NCBI GenBank assembly: GCA_009684525.1
Contig: WKKR01000002.1
Span: 868,001-932,000 of the forward strand
DNA length: 64,000 nucleotides
Reading direction: 5' to 3'
DNA from: Geobacter sp.
GTDB lineage: Bacteria > Desulfobacterota > Desulfuromonadia > Geobacterales > DSM-12255
Below the pieces are notes generated by a model that worked only from the letters and a program-made list of their open reading frames with translations, was not told where the DNA came from and did no database searches. The position numbers and the translations under genes were made by a program. Below are positions 52,719 to 61,859 of this stretch, piece after piece (position 1 is the stretch's first letter; every line of letters begins with the position of its first letter).

Positions 52719-54095
52719 ATGTCTGCTGCCGATATCCATAAACTCCCCCCCCAGAGCATCGAGGCCGAGATGTCGATCCTGGGTGGCATCCTTCTGGAGA
52801 ACGAGGCCATCAACCGCGTGCTGGAGGTGCTCACTCCGGAGGACCTCTATCGCGAGTCCCACCGCAAGATACTCAAGGCGATGATCGGGCTCAACGAGCG
52901 GGGAGAGCCCTGCGACCTGATCACCCTGACCGAGACCCTCAAACAGAAGGGTGTGCTGGATGAGGTCGGGGGCGCCGCCTACCTGGCAACCCTGGTCGAT
53001 TTCGTCCCGACCGCCGCCAACATCCATTACTACAGCCGGATCGTCAAGGAGAAGGGGATTGTCAGGAAGCTGATCACCGCTGCCACCGACATCGCCTCAA
53101 AGGGATATGACAGCCAGGTGGCGGTAGAGGAGTTGCTGGACGGCGCGCAGAAGGTCATCTTCGAGATATCCGAACGCCGGATCAGGCCCGCATTCTATAA
53201 GGTCGGAGACCTCCTCAAGGGGGCCATCGACAACATCCAGCAGCTCTACGAGAAAAAGGAGCGGATCACCGGGGTCCCCTCGGGATTCGTCGATCTCGAC
53301 GAGATGACCGCCGGCATGCAGAAGGGCGACCTGGTCATCGTTGCCGGCCGCCCCTCCATGGGGAAGACCACCTTTGCCCTCAATGTCGCTTCCTATGCCG
53401 CGGTGGAGGCGGAGAAGCCGGTTCCGGTGGCGGTCTTCTCCCTGGAAATGAGCAAGGAACAGCTGGTGGAGCGCCTGCTCTGCTCCCTGGCCAAGCTGGA
53501 TCTCAACCGGCTGCGCACCGGCCACCTGTTGGAGACCGACTGGCCCAAGCTGACCCGAGCCGCAGGCGGGCTGCACAAGGCACAGATCTTCATCGACGAT
53601 ACCCCGGCGCTGGCCATCATGGAGATGCGGGCCAAGGCGCGCCGCCTGAAGGCCGAGCATGGCATCGGCCTGATCGTCGTCGACTACCTCCAGCTGATGC
53701 GGGGCAGCTCCAACCCGGAATCGCGGCAGCAGGAGATCTCGGAGATATCCCGCTCCCTCAAGGCCCTGGCCAAAGAGCTGGAGGTGCCGGTGGTGGCGCT
53801 CTCCCAGCTCAACCGTGAGCTGGAGAAGCGGGCGGACAAACGCCCCATGATGAGCGACCTTCGCGAGTCCGGAGCCATCGAGCAGGACGCCGACCTGGTG
53901 ATGTTCGTCTATCGCGATACGGTCTACTGCGAGGCATGCAAGAAGCGGGATGGCTCCTGCGACAAGGAGGGCCACGAGCGGGAGGCCGAGGTCATCATCG
54001 GCAAGCACCGTAACGGCCCCACCGGTTCTGTTCAGCTGGCATTCCGTGGCGAATACACACGTTTCGAGAACCTGAGCAGGCGGGACGACCACTGA
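52719..54095 (+). CDS. dnaB: replicative DNA helicase
   Basis: 458 residues. N-terminal helical domain (PPQSIEAEMSILGGILLENE), linker, and RecA-like ATPase with Walker A GRPSMGKT (210-217), VAVFSLEMSKEQLVERLL, GLIVVDYLQLM and the arginine-finger region ALSQLNRELEKRADKRPMMS. No intein. Unwinds DNA at the replication fork; PriA, encoded in the same window, can reload it. Confidence 0.97.
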   Translation: MSAADIHKLPPQSIEAEMSILGGILLENEAINRVLEVLTPEDLYRESHRKILKAMIGLNERGEPCDLITLTETLKQKGVLDEVGGAAYLATLVDFVPTAANIHYYSRIVKEKGIVRKLITAATDIASKGYDSQVAVEELLDGAQKVIFEISERRIRPAFYKVGDLLKGAIDNIQQLYEKKERITGVPSGFVDLDEMTAGMQKGDLVIVAGRPSMGKTTFALNVASYAAVEAEKPVPVAVFSLEMSKEQLVERLLCSLAKLDLNRLRTGHLLETDWPKLTRAAGGLHKAQIFIDDTPALAIMEMRAKARRLKAEHGIGLIVVDYLQLMRGSSNPESRQQEISEISRSLKALAKELEVPVVALSQLNRELEKRADKRPMMSDLRESGAIEQDADLVMFVYRDTVYCEACKKRDGSCDKEGHEREAEVIIGKHRNGPTGSVQLAFRGEYTRFENLSRRDDH

Positions 54096-54180
54096 TCCCG
54101 CGATATCTGCACGGCCCCTCTGAAGGGGACCGCATGTCCGGTGCAGCGTCTGCCGCTTTTGAACACTATTGGAGGAGACA

Positions 54181-55485
54181 ATGAACTATAACCCCATGAG
54201 GAACCTGCCGGCAGTGGCCGGCTATAAGCCCGGAGACGTCCTGTTGCTCTGCGGCGAGCTGTTCGGCCGCGGCTATGCCAACGGGATCGTCGAAGAGGCG
54301 CGGCAGCGCGGGATGACGATCATCGGCACCACCGTCGGCCGCCGCACCGGCGAAGGCGCCCTGCGGCCGCTGGATGCCGAGGAGCTGGCAGTTGCCGAGG
54401 AGTATCTGGGGGGGAGGATCATCAACATCCCCCTGGAGGCGGGCTTCGACATGGAACCCGATGCCTCAGGCGTCACTGTTGCCGAGCGGCTCAAGGGGAT
54501 CAAGCCGGACGAGTGGGCAACGGCCCGTTTCGACTGGGATGCGATCACCCTCTGCCGCGATCGTGGCGTGGCACGTCTCAAGGAAAACCTGGCCAGGGTG
54601 GCGGCCGAGGTCGAGAAGGAGCTGCCTGTTGCGGCCAACCTGCTCATCGTCCACTCCATGGCTGGTGGCATTCCGCGGGCGCGGCTCTTCATGCCGCTTC
54701 TGAACCGTGTCTTCAAGGGGCAGGGGGAAAAGTACCTGGCGTCATCCGACTTCTGGGGGAGTGAACTGGGGAAACTCTGCGACCTCTCCTTTAACGAGGT
54801 AACCGCCGACTCCTTTGCCCACCTGATCGAGGCAACGGCAGGACTGCGGGGCACGATCGAGGGGAAAGGCTGCAGTGTCGCCTATGCCGCCTACGGCTAC
54901 CACGGCTGCGAAGTGCTGATCGACGGGGCGTATCGCTGGCAGTCCTATACCCCCTACCTGCAGGGGTGGGCAAAGATGCGGCTGGAGGAGCATGCGCGTA
55001 CGGCCTGGGAGCAGGGGATCAAGGCAACGGTCTTCAATGCCCCGGAGATTCTCACCAATTCCAGCGCGCTCTTTCTCGGGGTGGAGATCTCTCTCTATCC
55101 GCTTTTGGCTGCCCTGGAAAAGGAAGGGGGCGGAGCGGTGGCAACAAGCGTCCGGTCGGAATGCACCCGGCTCCTGGCAGAAGGCGCAACCATTGAAACC
55201 ATGCTGGCGCGGGCCAACGACTATCTTGCCTCGTCGGTCATGGCGGACTTTGCCGGTCTTGCGCAATGGCCGCACCACAGCACCAGGGAGCAGATGGAGC
55301 TGATGCTGTCCCGTTCAGCGGAACTGCTTGCCATGAACGCCAATCCCAAGGAGATCGTCTGCGGTGCCCTTTCCGGCGCGGTATTCCGTGGCGTGGGACG
55401 GTTGATGCTCGATGCCTCTTGGGAGCCTTCAGCCCCGGTCTGGTGGCTCAATCACGATATTATTGCCAAGAGGCTCTGCAAGTAG
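54181..55485 (+). CDS. uncharacterised protein, possibly FabMG-type enoyl-ACP reductase
   Basis: 434 residues from the ATG at 54181, with GGAGGAG upstream. Rossmann-like N-terminus (KPGDVLLLCGELFGRGYANG, RQRGMTIIGTTVGRRTGEGA), a segment VAANLLIVHSMAGGIPRARL and AYAAYGYHGCEVLIDGAYRW. This suggests a divergent SDR-like oxidoreductase; I recall similar proteins labelled enoyl-ACP reductase FabMG family, but cannot confirm it. No fatty-acid gene is adjacent. Monocistronic, with its own terminator. Confidence 0.6.
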   Translation: MNYNPMRNLPAVAGYKPGDVLLLCGELFGRGYANGIVEEARQRGMTIIGTTVGRRTGEGALRPLDAEELAVAEEYLGGRIINIPLEAGFDMEPDASGVTVAERLKGIKPDEWATARFDWDAITLCRDRGVARLKENLARVAAEVEKELPVAANLLIVHSMAGGIPRARLFMPLLNRVFKGQGEKYLASSDFWGSELGKLCDLSFNEVTADSFAHLIEATAGLRGTIEGKGCSVAYAAYGYHGCEVLIDGAYRWQSYTPYLQGWAKMRLEEHARTAWEQGIKATVFNAPEILTNSSALFLGVEISLYPLLAALEKEGGGAVATSVRSECTRLLAEGATIETMLARANDYLASSVMADFAGLAQWPHHSTREQMELMLSRSAELLAMNANPKEIVCGALSGAVFRGVGRLMLDASWEPSAPVWWLNHDIIAKRLCK

Positions 55486-55506
55486 AGTCTGCGGCCGTTT
55501 CTCTTT

Positions 55507-55537
55507 CGGCACCGTCCAAGTCGGCCGGTGCCGTTTT
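55507..55537 (+). terminator. terminator of the 54181-55485 gene
   Basis: CGGCACCG and CGGTGCCG pair around TCCAAGTCGGC-type loop bases and are followed by TTTT on the plus strand, 22 bases past the stop. Confidence 0.8.
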
Positions 55538-55556
55538 CATGCCATGGAATATGCAT

Positions 55557-55592
55557 AAAAAAAGCCCCGGCTGCGATTGCCGGGGCTTTTTC
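55557..55592. terminator. bidirectional terminator between convergent genes
   Basis: AGCCCCGGC and GCCGGGGCT are paired, with seven A on the left and TTTTT on the right, so it works on both strands. It ends the sfrA transcript from the right and backs up the first terminator from the left. Confidence 0.9.
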
Positions 55593-55615
55593 GTATCAGC
55601 TCAGTGAACTACTGT

Positions 55616-58147
55616 TCAGGCTTTTTCTATTTTGACATTGACCAGGTTGGTGCTCCGTTTGAGGAGGGCACTGGCGTTCAGCCCGCTGAAGTGATAGGGC
55701 GCGAACAGCAGGCCGGGCTGCAGCTTGCTGCTGACCTTGGCAGCCGCAGTGGTGCTTCCCGCAGCAGAGGTGACCCTGACGGTCGCGCCGTCGGCAATGC
55801 CGAGACGGGCGGCGTCTTCGGCAGCGATCTCCAGGTATCCGGCCGCGGAGACGCTGAGGTTGTTTTCCGAAGCGGTTGACATGGTGCCGTTATGGAAGCC
55901 GATGGCACCGATGGTTATGAAGAGCGGGTACTGGCTGTCCGTGACAGCAGAGCCGGAAACAGCCGGCAGGGGGGCGAAGGTGAAGCGATCCGGCGGAGCC
56001 GGGAGGTTCTTGACCAGGCCGCTGCAACGTCCTTCGGCCACGCTGCAGTTGCCGGTGTAGAAGCCGGTGACTTCCTTCAGTTCGATGGTGACTTCAGCCA
56101 CTGTGCGGGCATGCTGCATTCCGGTGAGCCGGCTCAGGAGTTCGCCGATGATGTCCCAGTCCTCGCGGGCCTCTCCTGGAGGGGTGACGGCCCGTGTCAG
56201 GCACTGGACCCGGTTGTCCGGCGTGGTGAATGAGCCGTTCTTCTCGGCTGCTGCCGCACCGGGGAAGACCACATGGGCCATTGCCGTCAGGTCGGAAGCA
56301 AGGATGTCCTGAACGATGAGAAGGTCGAGCTTGGCCAGTGCCGCCCTGATCCTGGCGTTCTCCGGGAAGGAGACCAACGGGTTGCTGCCCAGGACATAGA
56401 GTGCCTTGATGGAGCCCTTTTCTATAGCGTCAATGATCTGCCAGAGATCCTTGCCCGGTTTGACTGCGGCCTTGTAGCCGGGGAGGAAATCGGGAGAGAC
56501 GCCCATGTCGAGCATCCCCTGGATGTTGTTCTTCTGCTCGACCGGGAAGAGACCGCCCTGGGCAGCTGCGGGCAGGCCGAGGAGCAGGGAGAGGCTGGCA
56601 ATCGCTTCCACGGTTGCTGCTGCATTGGCGCCGCGGATGACGTCGGCGCCGAAGACGACGGCAACATCAGCCTTGCCCCCGAGCAGGCGGGCTGCATCGG
56701 TCAGTGCTGCTTCGGTGACGCCGGCTGCCGTTGCCAGATCGGCCAGGTTGAGGCTGGCAAGGGACGCCAGCAGGGCATCGGAACCGCTGGTGCGGCTGGC
56801 GATGAACTCCTTGCTTTCGAGACCGGCGGCAACGATTGCCTTCATGAGGCCGATGACCAGGGCCAGTTCGGCACCGGGACGGTACTTGAGGTGGCTGTTG
56901 GCGAACTTCTTCAGCTTGACGTCGCGCAGATTGGCCAGTACCAGTTTGGCGTCGTTCTTGGTCGCAGCCTTGATGACCCGGTATTCCATGCCGGTCGATT
57001 CGGCATTCAGGTCGCAGCCGAGAACCAGCACGGCCTGGGCCTTGTCGAGACGGTCAATGGCGGTGCCGGCGCCGGCACTGCCGAGGCGCTCCCAGAGGGC
57101 GAGTTTTGCCTGGGCAAAACCGAACCGTGCCTCGGAATCGATGTTGGCGCTGCCGAGACCTTCGCGAAGGAGCTTCTGGAACAGGTAGCTCTCCTCGTTG
57201 GTGACCCGGGGGGAACCGATGCCGGCAACGGCATCCGAGCCGCTGGCAGCGACGATCTCTTTCAGCTTGGCCGTAGCAAACTCCATGGCCTTGTTCCAGT
57301 CGGTCTTCGACTGGTTGACCATGGGAACGGTGAGCCGCTGGGCCGCATTCAGGTAGGCATAGCCGAAACGGCCGTTGATGCAGATGTTGCCGCTGTTGTA
57401 GGTTGAATCGTCGCTGGTAACCCGCTCGACGCGGTTGTTGCGCGAGTGGTATTCGATCTGGCAGCCGGTAGAGCAGAAACCGCACACGCTCTTGGTGACG
57501 GAGAAGGTCCAGGGACGGCCGCGGAACTTGAAGGGCTTGCTGATCAGCGTGCCGGTGGGGCAGACGCCGACGCAGTTGCCGCAGAATTCGCAGTTGAGCG
57601 GTTTGCCGTCGATGGTATCGATGATGGTGTTGTCGCCGTGGTTCACGACCCTGATGGCGTCGCAGCCAACGACTTCATGGTCCACCTTGACACATTTTTC
57701 GCAGAGGATGCAGCGGTTGGGGTCGCTCTCGATAAGGGGCCAGTCGTAGCGAATCTTGTGGCGTTCAAGATTGGCCGAATATCCCGGTTTGTTCGCCTCC
57801 AGGCCGTAGGTGGCATTCTGCAGGTCGCACTCTCCGGCGGCATCGCAGACCGGGCAGTCCAGAGGGTGATTCACCAGCATCAGCTCCATGATCTTGCGGC
57901 GGATCTCGATCAGTCGCTCGGACTGGGTGGTGACTTTGATGCCCGCCTTGACCGGGGTGTTGCAGGCGGTCATGGTGCGGTCAACCCCTTCGATCTCGAC
58001 TGCACAGACACGGCAGGCGCCGGTTGGAGAAACTTTCTCCAGCCAGCAGAGAGTGGGGATGGTTATCCCGAGCTGGCGGGCAGCCTCCAGAATGGTGGAG
58101 CCCTTCGGTACCGTGACATCTCTGCCGTCGATCGTTAATGTGACCAT
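55616..58147 (-). CDS. sfrA: SfrA-type NuoG-like Fe-S subunit of a soluble NADPH oxidoreductase
   Basis: 843 residues (about 90 kDa, the size of Geobacter SfrA). N-terminal [2Fe-2S] (CWLEKVSPTGACRVC, MTAC), the His-containing HPLDCPVCDAAGECDLQ, two [4Fe-4S] (CILCEKCVKV, CEFCGNCVGVCP), then CGFCSTGCQIEYHSR at the start of a molybdopterin-oxidoreductase-like domain. SfrAB was purified as a soluble Fe(III) reductase and is thought to act as an NADPH oxidoreductase in the cytoplasm. Downstream of sfrB with a 151-bp gap. AGGAG precedes the ATG. Confidence 0.88.
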   Translation of the reverse strand: MVTLTIDGRDVTVPKGSTILEAARQLGITIPTLCWLEKVSPTGACRVCAVEIEGVDRTMTACNTPVKAGIKVTTQSERLIEIRRKIMELMLVNHPLDCPVCDAAGECDLQNATYGLEANKPGYSANLERHKIRYDWPLIESDPNRCILCEKCVKVDHEVVGCDAIRVVNHGDNTIIDTIDGKPLNCEFCGNCVGVCPTGTLISKPFKFRGRPWTFSVTKSVCGFCSTGCQIEYHSRNNRVERVTSDDSTYNSGNICINGRFGYAYLNAAQRLTVPMVNQSKTDWNKAMEFATAKLKEIVAASGSDAVAGIGSPRVTNEESYLFQKLLREGLGSANIDSEARFGFAQAKLALWERLGSAGAGTAIDRLDKAQAVLVLGCDLNAESTGMEYRVIKAATKNDAKLVLANLRDVKLKKFANSHLKYRPGAELALVIGLMKAIVAAGLESKEFIASRTSGSDALLASLASLNLADLATAAGVTEAALTDAARLLGGKADVAVVFGADVIRGANAAATVEAIASLSLLLGLPAAAQGGLFPVEQKNNIQGMLDMGVSPDFLPGYKAAVKPGKDLWQIIDAIEKGSIKALYVLGSNPLVSFPENARIRAALAKLDLLIVQDILASDLTAMAHVVFPGAAAAEKNGSFTTPDNRVQCLTRAVTPPGEAREDWDIIGELLSRLTGMQHARTVAEVTIELKEVTGFYTGNCSVAEGRCSGLVKNLPAPPDRFTFAPLPAVSGSAVTDSQYPLFITIGAIGFHNGTMSTASENNLSVSAAGYLEIAAEDAARLGIADGATVRVTSAAGSTTAAAKVSSKLQPGLLFAPYHFSGLNASALLKRSTNLVNVKIEKA

Positions 58148-58267
58148 ATTGTCTTGCTCCTGAGAAGAGAGAGATTCCCTGGTAGTGGCGAACCGAAGCT
58201 CACGCTAGATATATCTCCGTATGCACGGTAGCGTCGCGCCAGTAGCGCATTCGCGCCGAAAATGTAC

Positions 58268-58291
58268 AGGTGCGCCGGAGGAGGCGCACCT
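58268..58291. promoter_or_regulatory. 9-bp hairpin between sfrB and sfrA
   Basis: AGGTGCGCC and GGCGCACCT are perfectly paired around a 6-base loop, 7 bases after the sfrB stop. No T run on either strand. Could protect the sfrB 3' end or adjust the sfrB:sfrA ratio. Confidence 0.5.
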
Positions 58292-58298
58292 TCGCGAA

Positions 58299-60317
58299 CT
58301 AGATGGCAATCATTGCCATACGGTAACACCGCAGACAGCGCTCTGCCTCCGTAACCGCCTGGGTGTCCTTGAAGCCGAGTTCCACTTCGGAGTAATTTCC
58401 CTTACTGGCCCTCTCCTTGCCATGAACCTCTGCCTGATGGGCACGACTGGACGAATCGAGCCAGGGAACCTGTTCGTTCTTGTCGTAAACCGGCAGGTAG
58501 GTGAGGATGTCCTCGATGAGATCTTCGTCGGTGAGGTATGCCTTTCCTTCTTCAAGCCAGCGCTGGATGACGTGTGCGGCGCGATGGGCGTTACCGACGC
58601 AGGCGACAACGGTCAACGGGCCAATCTCGGCATCGCCGCCGGCGAAAACGCCGTCCATGTCGGTAATCAGGATACGGGACAGCGGGTTGCCCATGCCGTC
58701 AACGAGCCCTTTGCCATCGGCTCCTTTGAGCGGGACGTACTTGGTGACCACCGTGTTCCACTTGGTAATGTCGATGCCGAGGTCGGGCGGGATGAAGGAG
58801 AGGTCGGGGTCCTGGCCGATGGCCGGGATCACCGTGTCGCACTCGACCACGAATTCGCTGCCGGCAACCGGCTCGGGACGACGGCGGCCCGAGGCATCCG
58901 GCTCGCCCATTGCCATCCGGACGCATTCCACGCCGGTGACCTGATCGTTCGCATCCACCAGGATCTTGGTGGGGAGGACCTGGAACTCGAAACGGACCCC
59001 TTCTTCGTCGGCGCCGTCAACTTCCCAGACGTCGGCCGGCATTTCCTTGCGGGAGCGGCGATAGAGAAGGGTCGACTCTTCGGCACCTTCGCGCAGGGCG
59101 ACGCGGACGCAGTCGATGGCGGTGTTGCCGCCGCCGACAACGCAGACCTTTTTCCCCATGCCGGTGGGTGCGCCCATGTAGGCATCACGGAGGAAGTCGA
59201 TCCCGCCGCGGAGGAAGCCTTTGTATCCCTTGTCTTCGCCTTCGACGCCCATCGGCTTGGAACGGTGCGCGCCAGGGGCGAGGAAAACCGCCTCATGCTT
59301 CTGCTTGAGCTCCGCCAGGGAGATGTCTTTGCCGATGCGGACCCCGTACTTGATCTCCACGCCCATGCTGGCAATGATGTCGATGTCCCGCTGCAGGATA
59401 TGACGCGGCATCCGGTAGGGCGGGATGCCGACGGCGATCATGCCGCCACCGAAGCCTTCGGGCAGCGCCTCGTAAATGGTGCAGGGATAGCCTTCCAGGG
59501 CCAGGTAGTAGGCTGCTGCCAGACCGGCAGGGCCGGCGCCGACAATGCCGACGGATTTGCTCTTCCTGGGCTTGGGCTGCATGGGAGGTGTGAAGTTGTG
59601 CTGCCACTCGTAGTCCGATGCGGTCCGCTTCAGGACCATGATGCTGATCGGTTCATCCACCTGCTTGCGGCGGCAGGCCGTTTCGCAGGGGTGCGGACAG
59701 ACGCGCCCGCAGACAGAGGGGAGCGGCATGTTCTCACGGATGATTTCCAGCGACTCCTCGTATCGGTATTCCTTGATCGCCTCGATGTAGGCGGGAATGT
59801 CGATATGGGCCGGACACTTGTCCTGGCAGGGGGCCGTGTACTTGTGCACGTAACGGTGCTTCTCCGCAGGGGTGCGGGAGCCACCGACGTATGCGAGAAA
59901 ATCGTTGCGGAAATGTTTGACCGCATCGAATATCGGGATTGTCGAGGTGGGGCAGAGCGTGCATTTGCAGTTTTTGAGGAGCTCGGCCAGGTCTTCGATG
60001 ACCGCCAGGTCGCTTTCCTTGGCGGTTCCCGCGACAAAGGCCGCCAGGGTGTCCATCAGAACCTTGGTGCCTTTCTTGCCCGGGGTGCACTTGCCGCAGA
60101 CGTACATGGTCTGGACCCGTCGCATGTAGTCGGCTGCCATGGCGGGAACATCCACATCCTTGTCGTACAGGATGATTCCGTCCCAACCCATGAAGGCAGC
60201 CAGTGCCCTTTCTCCGTCAAAGGTGGTGGGCAGGCGGAACGTCGTATCCTTCAGTTCCCCGCCTGCGCGGTTGTCAATGATGTTTCGCCCCCAGCTGGAA
60301 AAGACCACCTGTGCCAC
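58299..60317 (-). CDS. sfrB: SfrB-type FAD/NAD(P)-binding subunit (GltD-like)
   Basis: 672 residues with a GTG start at 60317 chosen for the GGAGG 5 bases upstream; the frame stays open further back without a signal. N-terminal NuoF C-terminus-like Cys region (YVCGKCTPGKKGTK, NCKCTLCP), then the Cys-rich helical domain of GltD-type enzymes (CQDKCPAHIDIPAYI, CGRVCPHPCETACRR). FAD site VGIVGAGPAGLAAAYYLALE, NADPH site VCVVGGGNTAIDCV, and the second FAD motif ITDMDGVFAGGDAEIGPLTV. Takes electrons from NADPH and passes them to SfrA. First gene of the sfr pair. Confidence 0.9.
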   Translation of the reverse strand: MAQVVFSSWGRNIIDNRAGGELKDTTFRLPTTFDGERALAAFMGWDGIILYDKDVDVPAMAADYMRRVQTMYVCGKCTPGKKGTKVLMDTLAAFVAGTAKESDLAVIEDLAELLKNCKCTLCPTSTIPIFDAVKHFRNDFLAYVGGSRTPAEKHRYVHKYTAPCQDKCPAHIDIPAYIEAIKEYRYEESLEIIRENMPLPSVCGRVCPHPCETACRRKQVDEPISIMVLKRTASDYEWQHNFTPPMQPKPRKSKSVGIVGAGPAGLAAAYYLALEGYPCTIYEALPEGFGGGMIAVGIPPYRMPRHILQRDIDIIASMGVEIKYGVRIGKDISLAELKQKHEAVFLAPGAHRSKPMGVEGEDKGYKGFLRGGIDFLRDAYMGAPTGMGKKVCVVGGGNTAIDCVRVALREGAEESTLLYRRSRKEMPADVWEVDGADEEGVRFEFQVLPTKILVDANDQVTGVECVRMAMGEPDASGRRRPEPVAGSEFVVECDTVIPAIGQDPDLSFIPPDLGIDITKWNTVVTKYVPLKGADGKGLVDGMGNPLSRILITDMDGVFAGGDAEIGPLTVVACVGNAHRAAHVIQRWLEEGKAYLTDEDLIEDILTYLPVYDKNEQVPWLDSSSRAHQAEVHGKERASKGNYSEVELGFKDTQAVTEAERCLRCYRMAMIAI

Positions 60318-60379
60318 GTGCGCCTCCAGAAAAACCGTTCGGCAGTTGCCCGTAAAAGTAGTTAACTCGTTGCATTTAT

Positions 60380-60417
60380 ACGGTAAAATACCGTGCTGCC
60401 TGTGTATACAGTATGCA
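60380..60417. promoter_or_regulatory. palindromes upstream of sfrB (candidate operators)
   Basis: ACGGTA-AAA-TACCGT (60380-60394) is a perfect dyad, and TGTATACA (60403-60410) is another, followed by GTATGCA. They lie 63-100 bases upstream of the sfrB GTG in an AT-rich stretch that must also hold the promoter. The regulator is unknown; TGTATACA-like sites are seen for GntR-family proteins. Confidence 0.35.
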
Positions 60418-60590
60418 AGTATTAGCACACTAAATGAGCTCAAATCAAGTGAAAAAAATAACCCATTGGAATTTGTTCAGAATTGTCAGCGCGCGACTGT
60501 TCTGTTATACCGGGAAAGAGGGAGCGCAGAAGGCCTGACGGTGCAGGTGCTTCTAGGCTACCCTACTGAGTCGAAAGAGGAGGAAATCAA

Positions 60591-61730
60591 ATGGAGAGGT
60601 TAGAGGAATTTCGTGAGGCGTTTGCGCTTTTGTTCGAGATCAATATGGGAGTGAAACCGGGTGAGCGGATCGTGGTCTTCGGCGATCGTGCGCGGGAGGA
60701 CGAACATCTTGCCGAGGCCGAGGCGGACCGGCGAAAGAGGCTCACGGAGACTGCAGAGGCATTGGGAGCTTTTGCTGCGGAGCGATTCGGCACGGCCGAG
60801 TTCGTCTGCTTTCCCGCAACCCCTTCATCGGGGGCCGAACCGCCGGTCGCACTCTGGAGAGCGGTTCTGGGGGAGTCGAACGTGGCGCGTCTGGAAGCGG
60901 GCGGCATCCTGACCAGGCTTTTGGAGAAGAATGCGGATGGGGATGATCTGGAAAAGGCCCGTAAAATCGTGGTGGATGGCAGGGGAGAGGTTGCGGATGT
61001 GGTCGTGGCACTGGCCAACAATTCTACCAGCCACACCCGGTTCCGGGCTCTGGTCAACGCTGCCGGCGGCAGGTTCGCCAGTCTTCCCCACTTTGACCCA
61101 GAGATGTTCTTTACCTCCATGCAGGTCGACTGGCAGGCGCTTGCAGCGCGAACCGCCCGGCTTGCCGCGGTTTTGCAGGGGGTAGCGTCGCTTCGGCTTG
61201 TCACTCGAAACGGTACGCGGATGACCTTTGGCTGCGCCGGTCGATGTGCTGCCGGAGACGACGGACTGTTGACCGGACCTGGCAGTTTTGGCAATCTCCC
61301 TGCCGGAGAGGTCTACCTTGCGCCCCTTGAGGGGACCAGCGAAGGGGAGCTGGTGCTGGAATACGCTCCCACCAGGAAACTGGCGTCGCCGGTCCGGCTC
61401 GTGGTCAGGGAGGGGCTGGTTGCGGAGATCCATGGTAGCGACCCGTATGCCGACCGGCTGCGTCAGGCAATCGTCGGGAACCCATTGGTGCGGAACGTTG
61501 CTGAACTGGGTATCGGGACCAATGATCGCGCCAGTCGTCCAGACAATATCCTTGAGGCGGAAAAGATCCTCGGAACCGTGCATGTGGCGCTGGGAGACAA
61601 CTCGGGATTTGGTGGGGCCGTTCAGGTGCCGTTTCACGAGGATTATGTCTTCTATCATCCGACGCTGACTGCAGTATCGGCAGACGGAGAAGAGCGAATC
61701 GTGCTGGAAAACGGGCAGTTGACGATCTGA
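60591..61730 (+). CDS. M29-family aminopeptidase
   Basis: 379 residues; GAGGAGG precedes the ATG. The N-terminus (ALLFEINMGVKPGERIVVFG) and the C-terminal metal-binding half (RNVAELGIGTNDRASRPDNI, EKILGTVHVALGDNSGFGG, VPFHEDYVFYHPTLTA) match the thermophilic aminopeptidase (AmpS/AmpT, M29) family with its Glu, His and Asp ligands for two metals. Removes N-terminal residues from peptides. Divergent from sfrB. Confidence 0.88.
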   Translation: MERLEEFREAFALLFEINMGVKPGERIVVFGDRAREDEHLAEAEADRRKRLTETAEALGAFAAERFGTAEFVCFPATPSSGAEPPVALWRAVLGESNVARLEAGGILTRLLEKNADGDDLEKARKIVVDGRGEVADVVVALANNSTSHTRFRALVNAAGGRFASLPHFDPEMFFTSMQVDWQALAARTARLAAVLQGVASLRLVTRNGTRMTFGCAGRCAAGDDGLLTGPGSFGNLPAGEVYLAPLEGTSEGELVLEYAPTRKLASPVRLVVREGLVAEIHGSDPYADRLRQAIVGNPLVRNVAELGIGTNDRASRPDNILEAEKILGTVHVALGDNSGFGGAVQVPFHEDYVFYHPTLTAVSADGEERIVLENGQLTI

Positions 61731-61756
61731 ACTGTCGGGCATAGGGGAAAAGGCAT

Positions 61757-61784
61757 TAAAGTATCGACCTTTTAGGGCCGATAA
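61757..61784 (+). promoter_or_regulatory. sigma-28 (FliA)-type promoter for the FapA/DUF342 gene
   Basis: TAAAGTAT, 12 bases, then GCCGATAA. The FliA consensus is TAAAGTTT-N11-GCCGATAA, so 15 of 16 bases match with one extra spacer base. It lies 76 bases before the start codon. A CCCGGACC/GGTCCGGG hairpin (about 61809-61833) sits in the leader. Confidence 0.65.
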
Positions 61785-61859
61785 ACGGTATATCATTCCT
61801 TGAATGGAGCCCGGACCACCATGCGCGGTCCGGGATAGCGCAGGAGGCGCTTGGAAAAG

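Noticed and set aside
58221-60365. 714-codon open frame on the plus strand
   Set aside because: Exactly antisense to sfrB, whose protein has clear FAD, NADPH and Cys motifs; the plus-strand translation has none.
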